The notes under the pieces: generated by a model
Database searches by the model: none
Told to the model about the DNA's origin: nothing
What the model saw: only the letters and a program-made list of their open reading frames with translations
Assembly: GCF_009932475.1 (NCBI RefSeq)
Contig: NZ_BJOV01000007.1
Location: 1 to 39,320 of the forward strand
Source: Gordonia spumicola
Lineage (GTDB): Bacteria > Actinomycetota > Actinomycetes > Mycobacteriales > Mycobacteriaceae
Direction of reading: 5' to 3'
DNA length: 39,320 nt
Part shown: positions 28,640 through 38,448 of the stretch, piece after piece
How positions within the stretch are numbered: the first letter of the stretch is position 1
Layout of the letters: each line of letters starts with the position of its first letter
Made by a program: the position numbers and the translations under genes

Positions 28640-30093
28640 AGTCGTGCGTCCTGTTCCTGATAGTCGCGGGCCACCGCACGGCGGTCGGCTTTTCCCGAAG
28701 CGGTGCGAGGCAATTCGTCGTAGACGCGCCAGTGCTCGGGGACCGCGTAGTCGGGCAAGGTGTCGGCGAGCAGGCGACGAGCGGCGTCCACGTCCAGTGC
28801 GGTGTCCGGCCGCAGGATCACCGCGACGCCGACCCGCTGCTGCAGCATCGTGTCGGGTATCGCGAACACCGTGGCCTCGGCAATCGCCGGAAGCTCAGCG
28901 ACCTTCGACTCGACGTGTGCGGGCAGCACCTTCTCGCCGCCTCGATTGATGACGTCGTCGACGCGACCGGTGAGCCAGAGCAGACCGTCCTCGTCGAGCC
29001 GCCCGAGGTCGCCGGTCCGCAGCCAGCGGCCGCTGATCTTGGACGAGGTCAGTCCGGGCTGACCCCAGTACCTGCTCATCCGTGTGGGTCCGGCCACCCA
29101 CACCTCGCCGTCTACGATCCGAAGCTCGACCCCGGGTGCCGGCCTGCCGACCGATTCGCCCTTCTGCGAGATCAGCTCCGGGGGCAGGATCGTCGCACCC
29201 GAGGTGAACTCGGTGAGGCCGTACCCATGCAGGAGGGTGAGGTGCGGCCAGCGGGCGAGCAGTTCGTCCGACCAGGACGCGGGCATCGGGCTGCCGCCGA
29301 ACAGGACCGACTGTGCACCCGCATAGACGACGTCGGCGTCGGGCGCGACCATGAGGAGCCGCAGAATGCTGGGGACAGCCGTCAGGAACGTCGCCTGCCG
29401 TCGACGGAGTTCATCGATCGCGTCCGTCGTCCGGTAGCGACGCAACAGGTGGGTCGTGCCTCCGGACACCAGCAGTGCCCCGAGCTGATCGTTGAAACCG
29501 GTGTTGTGAAAGAGCGGTACAAGCACCAGGGTGCTGTCGTCCGCCGTCAGGCCCGCACTGTCGGCGATCAACCGCGCGCCTGCGAGGATCGCGGCATGCG
29601 ACAGGACCGCGCCCTTCGGCACCCCCGTGGTCCCGGATGTGAAGCTGACGACCGCATCGTCAGCGGCATTCGGCCACGGATGGTCGTCTGCCAGTGCCGG
29701 GTGACCGGTGGCGGCGAGGTCTTCCACACGCATCCTCGGGCGGACCGTGTGCTCAGCCAGCTCTCGGTGGTCGTCGTCGAACAGGACGGTCACCGCGTCG
29801 AGCAACGCGCACTGATCGCGGAACTGGTCGGCGTTGAGTCGGTTGTTCGCGGGCGAGACGATCGCGCCCAGCCGCAGTCCGGCGAGGTAGGCGATCACCC
29901 AGCCCACGGTGTTGTGCCCGATGACGACTATTCGATCGCCGGGTCGTACGCCCTCCGCGGACAGCAGTCCCGCGGCGCGGGACACCTGTTCACGCAGGTC
30001 CGCGTAGCCGAGTTCGGTGTCGCCGTCCACGAGCGCTCCGGCTCGGGGAGTCAGATCGGCCCGGGCCCACACCGCTTCGATCAGAGTGCTCAT
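28636..30093 (-). CDS. AMP-forming acyl-CoA ligase (ANL family), intact copy
   Basis: The 485-residue reading from ATG 30093 has GTAGGAGGA upstream. The P-loop TSGTTGVPKGAV is at 152-163; HGYGLTE, RTGDLG and NRGGEKV follow; and the C-terminal SGKADR carries the catalytic lysine near 468. It activates a carboxylic acid as the adenylate and most likely transfers it to CoA. Its position after the ALDH and gamma-glutamyl hydrolase suggests that it activates the released acid for beta-oxidation. The stop of the hydrolase gene overlaps its ATG (ATGA). The acid is unknown. An upstream in-frame extension to 30180 runs through the hydrolase gene and is not preferred. Confidence 0.9.
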   Translation of the reverse strand: MSTLIEAVWARADLTPRAGALVDGDTELGYADLREQVSRAAGLLSAEGVRPGDRIVVIGHNTVGWVIAYLAGLRLGAIVSPANNRLNADQFRDQCALLDAVTVLFDDDHRELAEHTVRPRMRVEDLAATGHPALADDHPWPNAADDAVVSFTSGTTGVPKGAVLSHAAILAGARLIADSAGLTADDSTLVLVPLFHNTGFNDQLGALLVSGGTTHLLRRYRTTDAIDELRRRQATFLTAVPSILRLLMVAPDADVVYAGAQSVLFGGSPMPASWSDELLARWPHLTLLHGYGLTEFTSGATILPPELISQKGESVGRPAPGVELRIVDGEVWVAGPTRMSRYWGQPGLTSSKISGRWLRTGDLGRLDEDGLLWLTGRVDDVINRGGEKVLPAHVESKVAELPAIAEATVFAIPDTMLQQRVGVAVILRPDTALDVDAARRLLADTLPDYAVPEHWRVYDELPRTASGKADRRAVARDYQEQDARL

Positions 30094-30842
30094 GACAGTC
30101 CTCCTACCGGGAGGGTCCGCGCTCGATCGACGACCCACTCGAAGCACGGGTCGACGTCCAGGATCGCCTCCGGATGCCACTGGAGTCCGAGGACATCACG
30201 GCCAGGGAGTTCGATGGACTCCACAACACCGTCCGGGGCGCGGCCCGAAGCGACCAGCCCGGTGCCGAGCTCTGCCACGGCCTGGTGATGCCACGAATTG
30301 ACGGCGGCCCGCTCGCCGTACAGGCGTGCGGCGAGGCTCCCCGGTTCGAAGTCGACCGGATGCTCCAACTCCGGGCGCACGTCGGGCATGCTCGCCAGCG
30401 AGGCATGGGTGACGCCGGTGTCCGGCAGGTCGGGAATCAGCGTTCCGCCGAGCGCGACGTTGAGCACCTGGTGACCGCGGCAGACGCCGAGGATCGGGAT
30501 GCCGCGGTCGAGTGCGGCCCGGACCAACGCGATCTCGTAGTCGTCGCGCCGCCGGTCGATCGCGAGGACCTCGCCGTCGGTCTCATACTCGGACGGCGGG
30601 CCTCCCCACACCTGCGGATCGACGTCCTGGCCGCCCGTGACGATGAGCGCGTCGATCCGCTCGACGATCTCGTCTCCCACGCTCTCGTACGGCAGTTGGA
30701 CGGCGAGTCCACCCGCGGCCGACACCTTCACACCGAACTCGGACCAATACATGTCGGCGCGTCCGGACGCCCATCGCGGGTCGAGTCCGACGAGGCCGGT
30801 GCCGGAGATCCGACGGCCGGTGATGGCGACGAGCGGTTTCAT
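30090..30842 (-). CDS. Class-I amidotransferase-type gamma-glutamyl hydrolase (PuuD-like), intact copy
   Basis: This is a 250-residue peptidase C26/GATase1 protein. The nucleophile is Cys121 (LGVCRGHQ), and His223 and Glu225 (LQWHPE) complete the triad; TGGQDVDP (69-76) fits the oxyanion region of PuuD-type enzymes. No synthetase domain is attached, which favours hydrolysis of a gamma-glutamyl amide over ammonia delivery. In the Puu pathway this enzyme releases GABA from gamma-glutamyl-GABA; here it would release the amino acid made from the glutamylated amine. The ATG at 30842 overlaps the ADH stop. Confidence 0.88.
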   Translation of the reverse strand: MKPLVAITGRRISGTGLVGLDPRWASGRADMYWSEFGVKVSAAGGLAVQLPYESVGDEIVERIDALIVTGGQDVDPQVWGGPPSEYETDGEVLAIDRRRDDYEIALVRAALDRGIPILGVCRGHQVLNVALGGTLIPDLPDTGVTHASLASMPDVRPELEHPVDFEPGSLAARLYGERAAVNSWHHQAVAELGTGLVASGRAPDGVVESIELPGRDVLGLQWHPEAILDVDPCFEWVVDRARTLPVGGLS

Positions 30843-31942
30843 CTGTCTCTCCTGACGTCGACGACGACGCGGGTGACCCCACCGTCGCGCATGCGGTCGA
30901 ATCCCTCATTGATCTCGTCCAGGCCGACGAACGCCGACAGCATGTCGTCGAGGTTCAGGCGGCCCTGCTCGTAGAACCGGACGTAGCGGGGGATGTCGGT
31001 GGGGAATCTGTTCGATCCCATGAAGGAGCCCTGCAGTCGCTTCTCAGAGACGAAGAGCTCGGACGCCGCGATCGTGAGCGGCTGCGAGTCCGGCACCAGA
31101 CCGAGCACCGTGGCGGTGCCGCCGGGGCCGAGCATCGCGAACGACTGCTCGACCGTCGTCGCATAGCCGATCGCTTCGAAGGAGTAGTCCACACCACCGG
31201 TGAGATCACGGACCTCGGCGACCACGTCGGACGACTTAGCGTCCACCACGTCGGTAGCCCCGAAACCGCGAGCGGCTTCCAGACGAGCGAGGTCGGTGTC
31301 GACGGCGACGATCGTCGCGGCGCCCGCGAGACGGGCGCCCTGGATCGCCGCGATCCCGATCCCGCCACAGCCGAGTACCGCGACGCTCGACCCCGGCTTC
31401 ACCTCGGCGCTGCGGAACACCGCACTCATACCGGTGACGACGGCGCAGCCGAGGACTGCGGCCGGCGCGAGTGGCATGCTGTCGGGAACTCGGACGAGTG
31501 ACCTCTCGTGCACCACCATCGCGGTGGCGAACGCACCGATTCCCGCCGTCGGATGCACCGACCTTCCATCGGCGTCGGTCAGCACGGGCGTCCGACGCTC
31601 GCGCATGCTTCCCCGCCCGGTGCACAGGGTGAGACGACCGTCGAGGCAGAAGCGGCACTCGCCGCAGTACGCACTCAGACAGGTGACGACGTGGTCGCCG
31701 GGCCGCAGCGAACGCACCCGGTCGCCGACACGTCGCACCACACCGGATGCCTCGTGGCCGAGCACTGTCGGGCAGGTCGCGGGCCAGATCCCCTCGATCT
31801 CGTGGAGGTCCGAACGACAGAGGCCTGCGAAATGAACGTCGACGAGCACTTCGTCGGGAGCCGGCTCGTCGAGCACCAAGGTCTGGGTCACGAGTCGGCC
31901 GGGCGCCTCGGCCAGGACCGCCGCGGTGACGTGTTCAGGCAT
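30839..31942 (-). CDS. Zinc alcohol dehydrogenase, right copy
   Basis: The 367-residue product is identical to that of the left copy, with all catalytic and structural zinc ligands. The start at 31942 overlaps the ALDH end. Confidence 0.92.
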   Translation of the reverse strand: MPEHVTAAVLAEAPGRLVTQTLVLDEPAPDEVLVDVHFAGLCRSDLHEIEGIWPATCPTVLGHEASGVVRRVGDRVRSLRPGDHVVTCLSAYCGECRFCLDGRLTLCTGRGSMRERRTPVLTDADGRSVHPTAGIGAFATAMVVHERSLVRVPDSMPLAPAAVLGCAVVTGMSAVFRSAEVKPGSSVAVLGCGGIGIAAIQGARLAGAATIVAVDTDLARLEAARGFGATDVVDAKSSDVVAEVRDLTGGVDYSFEAIGYATTVEQSFAMLGPGGTATVLGLVPDSQPLTIAASELFVSEKRLQGSFMGSNRFPTDIPRYVRFYEQGRLNLDDMLSAFVGLDEINEGFDRMRDGGVTRVVVDVRRDR

Positions 31943-33434
31943 GATTCCTCCCGAGGGCGATCCACGTGTGCTTGAGATGGGTGTACTTGTCGAGCGCGTA
32001 CACGCCCTTGTCTGCGCCGTTGCCGGAGAGCTTCCGACCGCCGAACGGTGTCGACGGCACGCCCTCCTCATACGAGTTGACCCAGACGTTGCCTGCCTCG
32101 ATGCCACGCGACATCCGGTGGATGCGCGAGACGTCCGACGTCCACACCGATGCGGCGAGGCCGAAGTCGGTCTCGTTCGCCATGCTCAGTGCCTGCGCCT
32201 CGTCGTCGAACGGCGCGACGGCGACCACCGGGCCGAAGATCTCCTCACGGACGATCTGCATGTCGGCACGAACATCGGTGAAGACAGCGGGTGCGACCGT
32301 CGACCTGTCGGGATCGAGTGCGTCCGCCGAACCGGCGGCGAGCCTTGCTCCGGCGCGCAATCCGGAGTCGATGTACTCCAGGACGGTGGCGCACTGGCTG
32401 CGACTGCTCAACGGACCGAGGTCTGTCGCCGGGTCGAGCGGGTCGCCTACGGTCAGTCGCGCGACACGGTCGCAGATCCCGGCGAGGACATCGTCGTAGA
32501 CGGCCCGCTCCACGTACAGCCTGGTCCCGGCCGTGCACATCTGGCCGCTGTTGAAGGTGAACGCCCACACCGCGGTGTCGATCGCCTTCTCCAAGTCCGG
32601 CGCGTCGGCGAAGACGATGTTCGGAGACTTCCCGCCGAGTTCCAGCGACACCGTCTTGCCGTTCGACGCCGCGGAGTCGGCGAGCAGGCCGAGGCCGACC
32701 TCGGTGGACCCGGTGAACGTCAGACACGACACCGCGCTGTGCCGGGCGAGCGCCGTGCCGACAGTCGAACCACGACCCGTGACGACGCTGAGCACACCGT
32801 CGGGAAGTCCGGCCTCACGACTGAGTTCGGCGAGGCGCAGCGACGAGGCCGACGTCTGCAGCGCCGGTTTGAGGACCACGCTGTTGCCGGCCATGAGTGC
32901 GGGAGCGATCTTGAGCATCGCCAGGCTGAGCGGGAAGTTCCACGGCGTGATCGCCGCGACGACACCGACCGGTTCCCTGGTCACGAGCGCGAGTGCATCG
33001 GGCAGGCCGCGCGGCGAGGAGTCCATGAGCTTGTCTGCCAGCTCGCCGTACCAGCGGAGTGTCTTGGCGGTGCTCGCCACTTCGATGTCGCGAGCGTCGC
33101 GGACCGGCTTGCCCATCTCCCTCGAGACGAGGACTGCCAGTTCGTCGGCGTGGACTTCGATGAGCCCGGCCCACGCGATCAGCACCCGGCCGCGTTCGGC
33201 GGGTGAGACGCGAGACCAGGAGCCGGCGGCGAATGTCGCCCCGGCGTCCGCGACCACCCGGTCGACGTCGTCCGACGCGGCCGCCGGGACGGTGGTGAAG
33301 TCGGAGTCGGTCCACGGGTCGTGCAGGGCGAGAGTGTGACCGCCCGCAGCCTCGGCCCACGCGCCCCGCCCCCACATCCCGTGCGACGACGGAATTGCGG
33401 CGGCGAGGTCGCGCCAGGTGGTCGCGTCGGACAT
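31935..33434 (-). CDS. Aldehyde dehydrogenase, right copy
   Basis: The 499-residue product is identical to that of the left copy, with Glu265 and Cys300 present. The ATG overlaps the stop of the PhyH gene. Confidence 0.92.
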   Translation of the reverse strand: MSDATTWRDLAAAIPSSHGMWGRGAWAEAAGGHTLALHDPWTDSDFTTVPAAASDDVDRVVADAGATFAAGSWSRVSPAERGRVLIAWAGLIEVHADELAVLVSREMGKPVRDARDIEVASTAKTLRWYGELADKLMDSSPRGLPDALALVTREPVGVVAAITPWNFPLSLAMLKIAPALMAGNSVVLKPALQTSASSLRLAELSREAGLPDGVLSVVTGRGSTVGTALARHSAVSCLTFTGSTEVGLGLLADSAASNGKTVSLELGGKSPNIVFADAPDLEKAIDTAVWAFTFNSGQMCTAGTRLYVERAVYDDVLAGICDRVARLTVGDPLDPATDLGPLSSRSQCATVLEYIDSGLRAGARLAAGSADALDPDRSTVAPAVFTDVRADMQIVREEIFGPVVAVAPFDDEAQALSMANETDFGLAASVWTSDVSRIHRMSRGIEAGNVWVNSYEEGVPSTPFGGRKLSGNGADKGVYALDKYTHLKHTWIALGRNHA

Positions 33435-34309
33435 CAGGCCGTCACTCCCGCGCGCAGGCCCGCGTCGGCGGTGTCGCCGAGGACGACCCCCGGATCCGCC
33501 ATCTCACCGTTGTATTCCACCCAACCCATGTACGGGTTCGACGCCGCGTACCCGAGGAGGCCGAGGATCTCCCCCGGGATCTCGCGGGCCTCGTCGAGCG
33601 TCATCGACAGGTAGTGGTTCTCCTCCTGCCGCAGGTAACCGCGGCAGATCCCGAAGATCACACCGGTCCGGTCGGAGTCGACGGTCCGGTTCTGGCCGCC
33701 GCCGTGGTAGGTGCCGCCGAGCCACATCACCGCCGAACCGGCAGTCATCTCGGCGGGGATGGTCTCCTCGACCGTCGGCATCCGCTCGTCGTCCCACAGA
33801 TGACTACCGGGGATCACGCGGGTCGCACCGTTCTCCTCGGTGAAGTCGGAGACCGCCATCATCATGCCGATCGCATCGGTGGGTCCGGGGTGAACGGTGT
33901 AGAAGATGCTGTCGTCGCGATGCAACGGCTGCAGGCCCTGACCGGGGCGGATCTGGATGCACTGGGTGGCGCCGATCTGGAGCGTCGGCGTCTCGTCGAC
34001 ACGATCCTGGCCGTACCACATGCCTTTCGGTGGGCAGAGGAAGTGCTGCGCGGCACCCTGGAAGACCGGATTGAGCGCGGTGGAGTCCAGGGCGCGGGTG
34101 TGCTTGAAGATGCGTCCGAGGCGGCGGGTGCTGGTACCCGCGAAGTACTCGTCGGTGCCGGACGGGGTGGCGTCCATCGCCGGCAGGATGTCGGCGCGGA
34201 CCTGGTCGAGCTGCTCCTCGCTCAAGAGGTTCGGCAGGCGGACGACACCGTCCTCGGCGAGGATCGTGATTGCTTCGTCCGCGGTTGTGGCATCGCGAAG
34301 AGTGGTCAT
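33434..34309 (-). CDS. PhyH-family dioxygenase, right copy
   Basis: The 291-residue product is identical to that of the left copy, with the His130/Asp132/His202 iron triad intact. ATG at 34309. Confidence 0.88.
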   Translation of the reverse strand: MTTLRDATTADEAITILAEDGVVRLPNLLSEEQLDQVRADILPAMDATPSGTDEYFAGTSTRRLGRIFKHTRALDSTALNPVFQGAAQHFLCPPKGMWYGQDRVDETPTLQIGATQCIQIRPGQGLQPLHRDDSIFYTVHPGPTDAIGMMMAVSDFTEENGATRVIPGSHLWDDERMPTVEETIPAEMTAGSAVMWLGGTYHGGGQNRTVDSDRTGVIFGICRGYLRQEENHYLSMTLDEAREIPGEILGLLGYAASNPYMGWVEYNGEMADPGVVLGDTADAGLRAGVTA

Positions 34310-34353
34310 GACAGTGCTTCTTTCGTGAGGATGTGGTTGGTGGAGACTCGGGC

Positions 34354-35724
34354 TCAGGCGAGCTCGAAGTAGCGGTTGGACTCCCAGACCGAGATCTGGT
34401 CGTCGTTGCGATCCGTCTCGGTGTGGAACGTGAGCCATTCCCACCGGCGGGTGCCGACCCAGTAGTCGACGAATTCCTCACCGAGGTATTCGCGAAGCAC
34501 GGTGTCGTCGGCGAGAGCGGCGACGGCCGAGTACAGGTCGGCGGGGACGCGCGGAGCGACCTCGTCGGGGGCTGCCCAGGCCATCAGCTCGTACGCCGGC
34601 GGAGGCATCGCCTTACTGTCGATACCCGCGAGTCCGGCGGCGAGGAAGGTGGCGAGAGCTAGGTAGGTATTGGAGTCGGCCGAGGGCAGGCGGTACTCCA
34701 GGCGTGTCGCGCCCGGGCCGGCCATGACGGCCCGCACCGCGCACGACTTGTTGCCGACACCCCAGGTCAGAGTGGTCGGTGGGCCTTCCAGATCGATGAG
34801 CCTGCGATACGACGTGATCGTCGGGAGCGCGAAGCTCGTACACGCCTTCAACGAGCCCATGACGCCGCCGAGGAAGTGGAGCATCGTCGCGCTCGGCTGC
34901 TGCGGATTCGCGGAGTCGAAGAAGACGTTGCCGTTCTCGTCGCAAACCGACACGTTCAGGTGCGAGCCCTGTCCGTATTCCGTCGACCACTTCGACATGA
35001 AGGTGATCGACCGGCCGAGTGAGTAGGCCACCTCGCGCATCACCTGTCGGGTGCGGGCCCACAGGTCGGCGGCGGTGACGGCGTCGTCGGGAGCGAGGTT
35101 GAACTCGATCTGGCCGCTGGCCGCTTCGTCCGACCACGCCTCCCACGGGATGCCGAGTTCGTCGAGACGCGCGACGACGGCTTCGGCGTATTCGGTGAAG
35201 TCGGGCGACTTCGCGAGGATGAGGGCCGCGCCCGCGTTTCCGCCGAGCGGTGTCAGGTCCTGGTACTGCTTGGCCCGTGCCTCGTCGATCGACTCGCGGA
35301 AAACGGTGGCCTCGATCTCGACCGATGCAGTGACCGTGTAGCCGCGGTCTGCGTACGCGGCGGCGATGCGCTTGAGGGCCTGGCGGGGATCGGCTTCGAC
35401 GGGATCGCCGTCGGCGGTCCAGAAGTCGCAGATCACCGAAGCCTGTCCGGGCTTCCACTCGACGAGCGTCTCGAGGTCGGGCCGCGCGAAGAGGTCGGGC
35501 ATGAAACCTTCGCGCCAGGCCGGGAAGCCGAAGCCCAACTGTGCGTGGTTGGTCAGGTCGAGGCCGAGGACGAGGTCGGCGACGGTGAAGCCCTTGTCCC
35601 GGGCCGACAGGTACTTCGTGGGCGACAGCGATTTGCCGAGCAGCGCGCCGTCGTGGTTGGTCATCTCGATGCGGACGCTCCTGACGTCTGTCAGTTCGTC
35701 GGTCGCGGAGGTTTCAGAGCTCAC
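34354..35724 (-). CDS. Glutamine-synthetase-like ligase, right copy
   Basis: The 456-residue product is identical to that of the left copy. GTG start at 35724, inside the end of the upstream unknown gene. Confidence 0.85.
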   Translation of the reverse strand: MSSETSATDELTDVRSVRIEMTNHDGALLGKSLSPTKYLSARDKGFTVADLVLGLDLTNHAQLGFGFPAWREGFMPDLFARPDLETLVEWKPGQASVICDFWTADGDPVEADPRQALKRIAAAYADRGYTVTASVEIEATVFRESIDEARAKQYQDLTPLGGNAGAALILAKSPDFTEYAEAVVARLDELGIPWEAWSDEAASGQIEFNLAPDDAVTAADLWARTRQVMREVAYSLGRSITFMSKWSTEYGQGSHLNVSVCDENGNVFFDSANPQQPSATMLHFLGGVMGSLKACTSFALPTITSYRRLIDLEGPPTTLTWGVGNKSCAVRAVMAGPGATRLEYRLPSADSNTYLALATFLAAGLAGIDSKAMPPPAYELMAWAAPDEVAPRVPADLYSAVAALADDTVLREYLGEEFVDYWVGTRRWEWLTFHTETDRNDDQISVWESNRYFELA

Positions 35725-36322
35725 CGCACACCACCTTCAGGTCGGCTCCGAACAGTGCGGAGAAATGAGGGAAAGAGAGGTTCATACCGAACTCGCCGCC
35801 TTCGAGTGCACCGACGAGCGTCGACCGGCCGTCGAAGAAGGCCGCGAGTGCGGCGGCGGTCCGAGGACGCGCGGAACCTTCGGTGGTGGGGGTGCCGAGA
35901 ACCGCCTCGGCTTCCTCGTCGACGCAGGTGACGACGAGGCCGGTTGGCATTCCGTCAGACGCTCCGGCACGCGCCCAGAAGTCGGCGGCAGCGGTGCGCC
36001 AATCGACGGTCCGTGCGGAGAGCAGCCGGCCCACCACCTTGCCGAAGTCGCCGGCGGCATCACTGTCCGCGGGTTCGGGGTCGAACCAGTTCACCTCCCA
36101 GACGAGTTCGGCGTCGCCCACGGCACCGACGACGACAGCGTCGTCGGTGAAGGCGATGTGCGCTCGTTGAGCGTCTCCAGCGGCGCGCAGCACCACCGAT
36201 CGGGGACCGTCCGCGCCGGGAAGCATCTCGCCGCGGGCGATGCCGTCGCGGAGCCGCCGCGCGACCGACAACACCATCGGCGTGGGCGGGCCCACGACTG
36301 CGACTTGTGTGTTCTCTGACAT
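35714..36322 (-). CDS. Unknown 202-residue protein, right copy with local scramble
   Basis: Full length, but residues 151-154 read ARPR instead of GVLG. Two compensating one-base indels near 35865-35877 cause this, so the left reading is preferred. The rest is identical. Confidence 0.65.
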   Translation of the reverse strand: MSENTQVAVVGPPTPMVLSVARRLRDGIARGEMLPGADGPRSVVLRAAGDAQRAHIAFTDDAVVVGAVGDAELVWEVNWFDPEPADSDAAGDFGKVVGRLLSARTVDWRTAAADFWARAGASDGMPTGLVVTCVDEEAEAVLGTPTTEGSARPRTAAALAAFFDGRSTLVGALEGGEFGMNLSFPHFSALFGADLKVVCGEL

Positions 36323-36343
36323 TTCACTTCTCCTACTCACCTG

Positions 36344-36363
36344 ACCTAATCGCTTGATTAGTT
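36344..36363. promoter_or_regulatory. Near-palindromic operator candidate, right copy
   Basis: Mirror of 2956-2975, with CTAATC and GATTAG half-sites between the divergent esterase and unknown-protein genes. Confidence 0.5.
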
Positions 36364-36436
36364 CACGTGACTAGGTTCACACTATGGGAGCCGTCACGTC
36401 AAGGGGTCGGCGAAAGATTCTCTGAAAGGAAGCGAC

Positions 36437-37399
36437 ATGGCACTGACTGTGGAGGCCATCCTGGGCCTCTTGGACGAACCGTCGCGCGGGTACGCCGAGA
36501 CACTGCTGACGAACGCGCCACCGCCCCCGTACCACCGCTACGGACCGTCGATGATGAGGGCGGTATTCGACGCGAAAGGGGTTCCTGAATCCACCTCAAA
36601 AGGCCTCGTGACCAGCGAGTCAATCGTCGAGAAGGACGGCACTCGCGTTCCTGTCCGGTGCTATCGCGAAGTCCTCGACACACCCGCTCCGGCGCTGCTC
36701 TACATGCATGGCGGCGGCTTTGTCCTCGGCACTCTCGACGGTGTCGACAGCCTGTGTCGACGTCTCGCGGAGACGACCGGATGCGTCGTGGTGTCGGTTG
36801 ACTACCGGCGGGCGCCGGAGCACGTCTACCCAGCGGCAGCGGACGACTGTCTCGCCGTCTACGACTGGATGCTCACCGACCATGAACGGCTCGGGGATAG
36901 ACCCGACCGAGTGGCGTTGGCCGGCGACAGCGCGGGCGGCGCCCTCGCATTGTCGGTGTGCACGTCGCTGCAACAAGCGGGTCGGGGGCTACCCCGGTGC
37001 CTCGTGTTGGCGTACCCCGCGACATCGGCGTCGTTCCGCGGCGCTTCGTGGGAGGCGTTCGCGCTCGCACCCGTGTTGTGCAGGTCGGACGCGGAATGGT
37101 TCTGGGACAGCTATGCCGGCCCGGAGGTTCGAGATGATCCGCGCGCGGTCCCCGAAGTCTCCGCGGAGCTGGGATCGTTGCCTCCCCTGCTGGTCCTCTG
37201 GCGCCGAAGTGGACGTACTCCGCTCGGACTACGAACGCTTCGTCGAGATGGTGAATGCCGCGGGCGCCGACGCGCTACTACGGACGACGCGGGCGTGCTG
37301 CACGGATTCATCACCGAGGTGGACGCCGTTCCCGCCGCTCGCGAGGCTCTCGAGGACGCAGCGGCCTTCGTTCGCCGGTTCACTAGACTGGATCCATAG
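36437..37399 (+). CDS. HSL-family esterase, right copy with internal frame scrambles
   Basis: The open frame keeps its full length of 320 codons, but compensating indels garble residues 153-154 (near 36895-36905) and about residues 255-284 (37198-37290). The second scramble replaces the segment holding catalytic Asp259, so this reading would encode an inactive enzyme. HGGGF, GDSAGG and the VLHGF histidine remain. The left copy is the correct one. Confidence 0.85.
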   Translation: MALTVEAILGLLDEPSRGYAETLLTNAPPPPYHRYGPSMMRAVFDAKGVPESTSKGLVTSESIVEKDGTRVPVRCYREVLDTPAPALLYMHGGGFVLGTLDGVDSLCRRLAETTGCVVVSVDYRRAPEHVYPAAADDCLAVYDWMLTDHERLGDRPDRVALAGDSAGGALALSVCTSLQQAGRGLPRCLVLAYPATSASFRGASWEAFALAPVLCRSDAEWFWDSYAGPEVRDDPRAVPEVSAELGSLPPLLVLWRRSGRTPLGLRTLRRDGECRGRRRATTDDAGVLHGFITEVDAVPAAREALEDAAAFVRRFTRLDP

Positions 37400-37417
37400 T
37401 CGACCCCAGGAGTGGAC

Positions 37418-38015
37418 ATGGCGCACATCCCCGCAGCCCGAAGCGGCGCAGGCAGATCATCGAGGTCGCCGCGCGGGTCATCGGTCGCGAAGGCGTCGCC
37501 AAAGCCACCACTCGAAAGATCGGAGCCGAGGCCGGGGCCAACATCGGAACGCTGCACTACACGTTCGGCAGCAAGGAACTGCTCGAGGCGACCTTCGCCT
37601 ACTGCTGGGACGTCGCCAGCGAGATCGTCGACGAATCGATCGAGGCCGCGGTCGGACCCGCCGACGCCGCCCGCGAACTGCTCACCCGCTACGTCGAATT
37701 GGCTATCGCCGATCCAGACATCATCGCCGCTCAGTTCCAGCTGCTGAACTGGGCTCTCGCGGAAGGTCGCCGCGACCAAGCGCTGAACCTCACCCAGCAG
37801 CTGGACGTGCTCGTCCAGGAGGCACTTCAGCGTGCCGAATGGTCCGACGAACTCACCGTGACTCACGAACGTGCGGGCCGGATCATCGTCTCGATGCTCG
37901 ACGGCATCCTCATCCGATTCGGTGTGACCGGTCGGAGGAGGCGATCCGCGAGGATCTCGCGACTGCGATTCAGTTCGTCGAGGCCGCGCTCATCGGAGCG
38001 GGCGCCACACCGTAG
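37418..38015 (+). pseudogene. TetR regulator, right copy, frameshifted at both ends
   Basis: There are two extra bases near codon 7 (GCAGCCCGAAGCGG, 37432-37445), absent from the left arm, and the shared one-base deficit lies near 37921-37935. Between them the TetR body reads normally in one frame. The extra bases lie in C and A runs, so they are probably consensus errors. The shared site is more puzzling. Confidence 0.75.
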
Positions 38016-38040
38016 ACCTGCCGAACCGTCTAGTGTCGCG

Positions 38041-38448
38041 TCAACCCGCCGGCCTGACGACGAACGCCGACGCCTGAGCACGCTGAGTTCGCGCTGCCCG
38101 CGGATTCAGTCCGACGAGGTCCGGCTGGTACACGCGGAATCCGCGCTTGCCCGGATGTCGATCGGAGCTGGTGATCCCCATGTCGGCGAGATGTTCAGCC
38201 GTGAACCGGAAGACGCCGCCCTCGACGAACACGAGCAGGCCCGCGACGTCGGCCGAATCGAACGGCTCCGTCCCTCCGTCGACGTCACGCCGCCACACTG
38301 CGACGAACGCACCCGGTTTCGTCGGCGTCACGCGCGCTGTCCGCACCCGCCACCGCTGGTCGCCGATCTGCGCGATCCGACCGTCGTAGTCGAGGTTCGT
38401 CGCATCGGGCGTGAGCTCGGCATCCTCACCGAGATACCAGTCGCTCAT
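38041..38448 (-). CDS. MepB-family protein, right copy
   Basis: The 135-residue product is identical to that of the left copy. ATG at 38448 overlaps the stop of the propeller gene. Confidence 0.8.
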   Translation of the reverse strand: MSDWYLGEDAELTPDATNLDYDGRIAQIGDQRWRVRTARVTPTKPGAFVAVWRRDVDGGTEPFDSADVAGLLVFVEGGVFRFTAEHLADMGITSSDRHPGKRGFRVYQPDLVGLNPRAARTQRAQASAFVVRPAG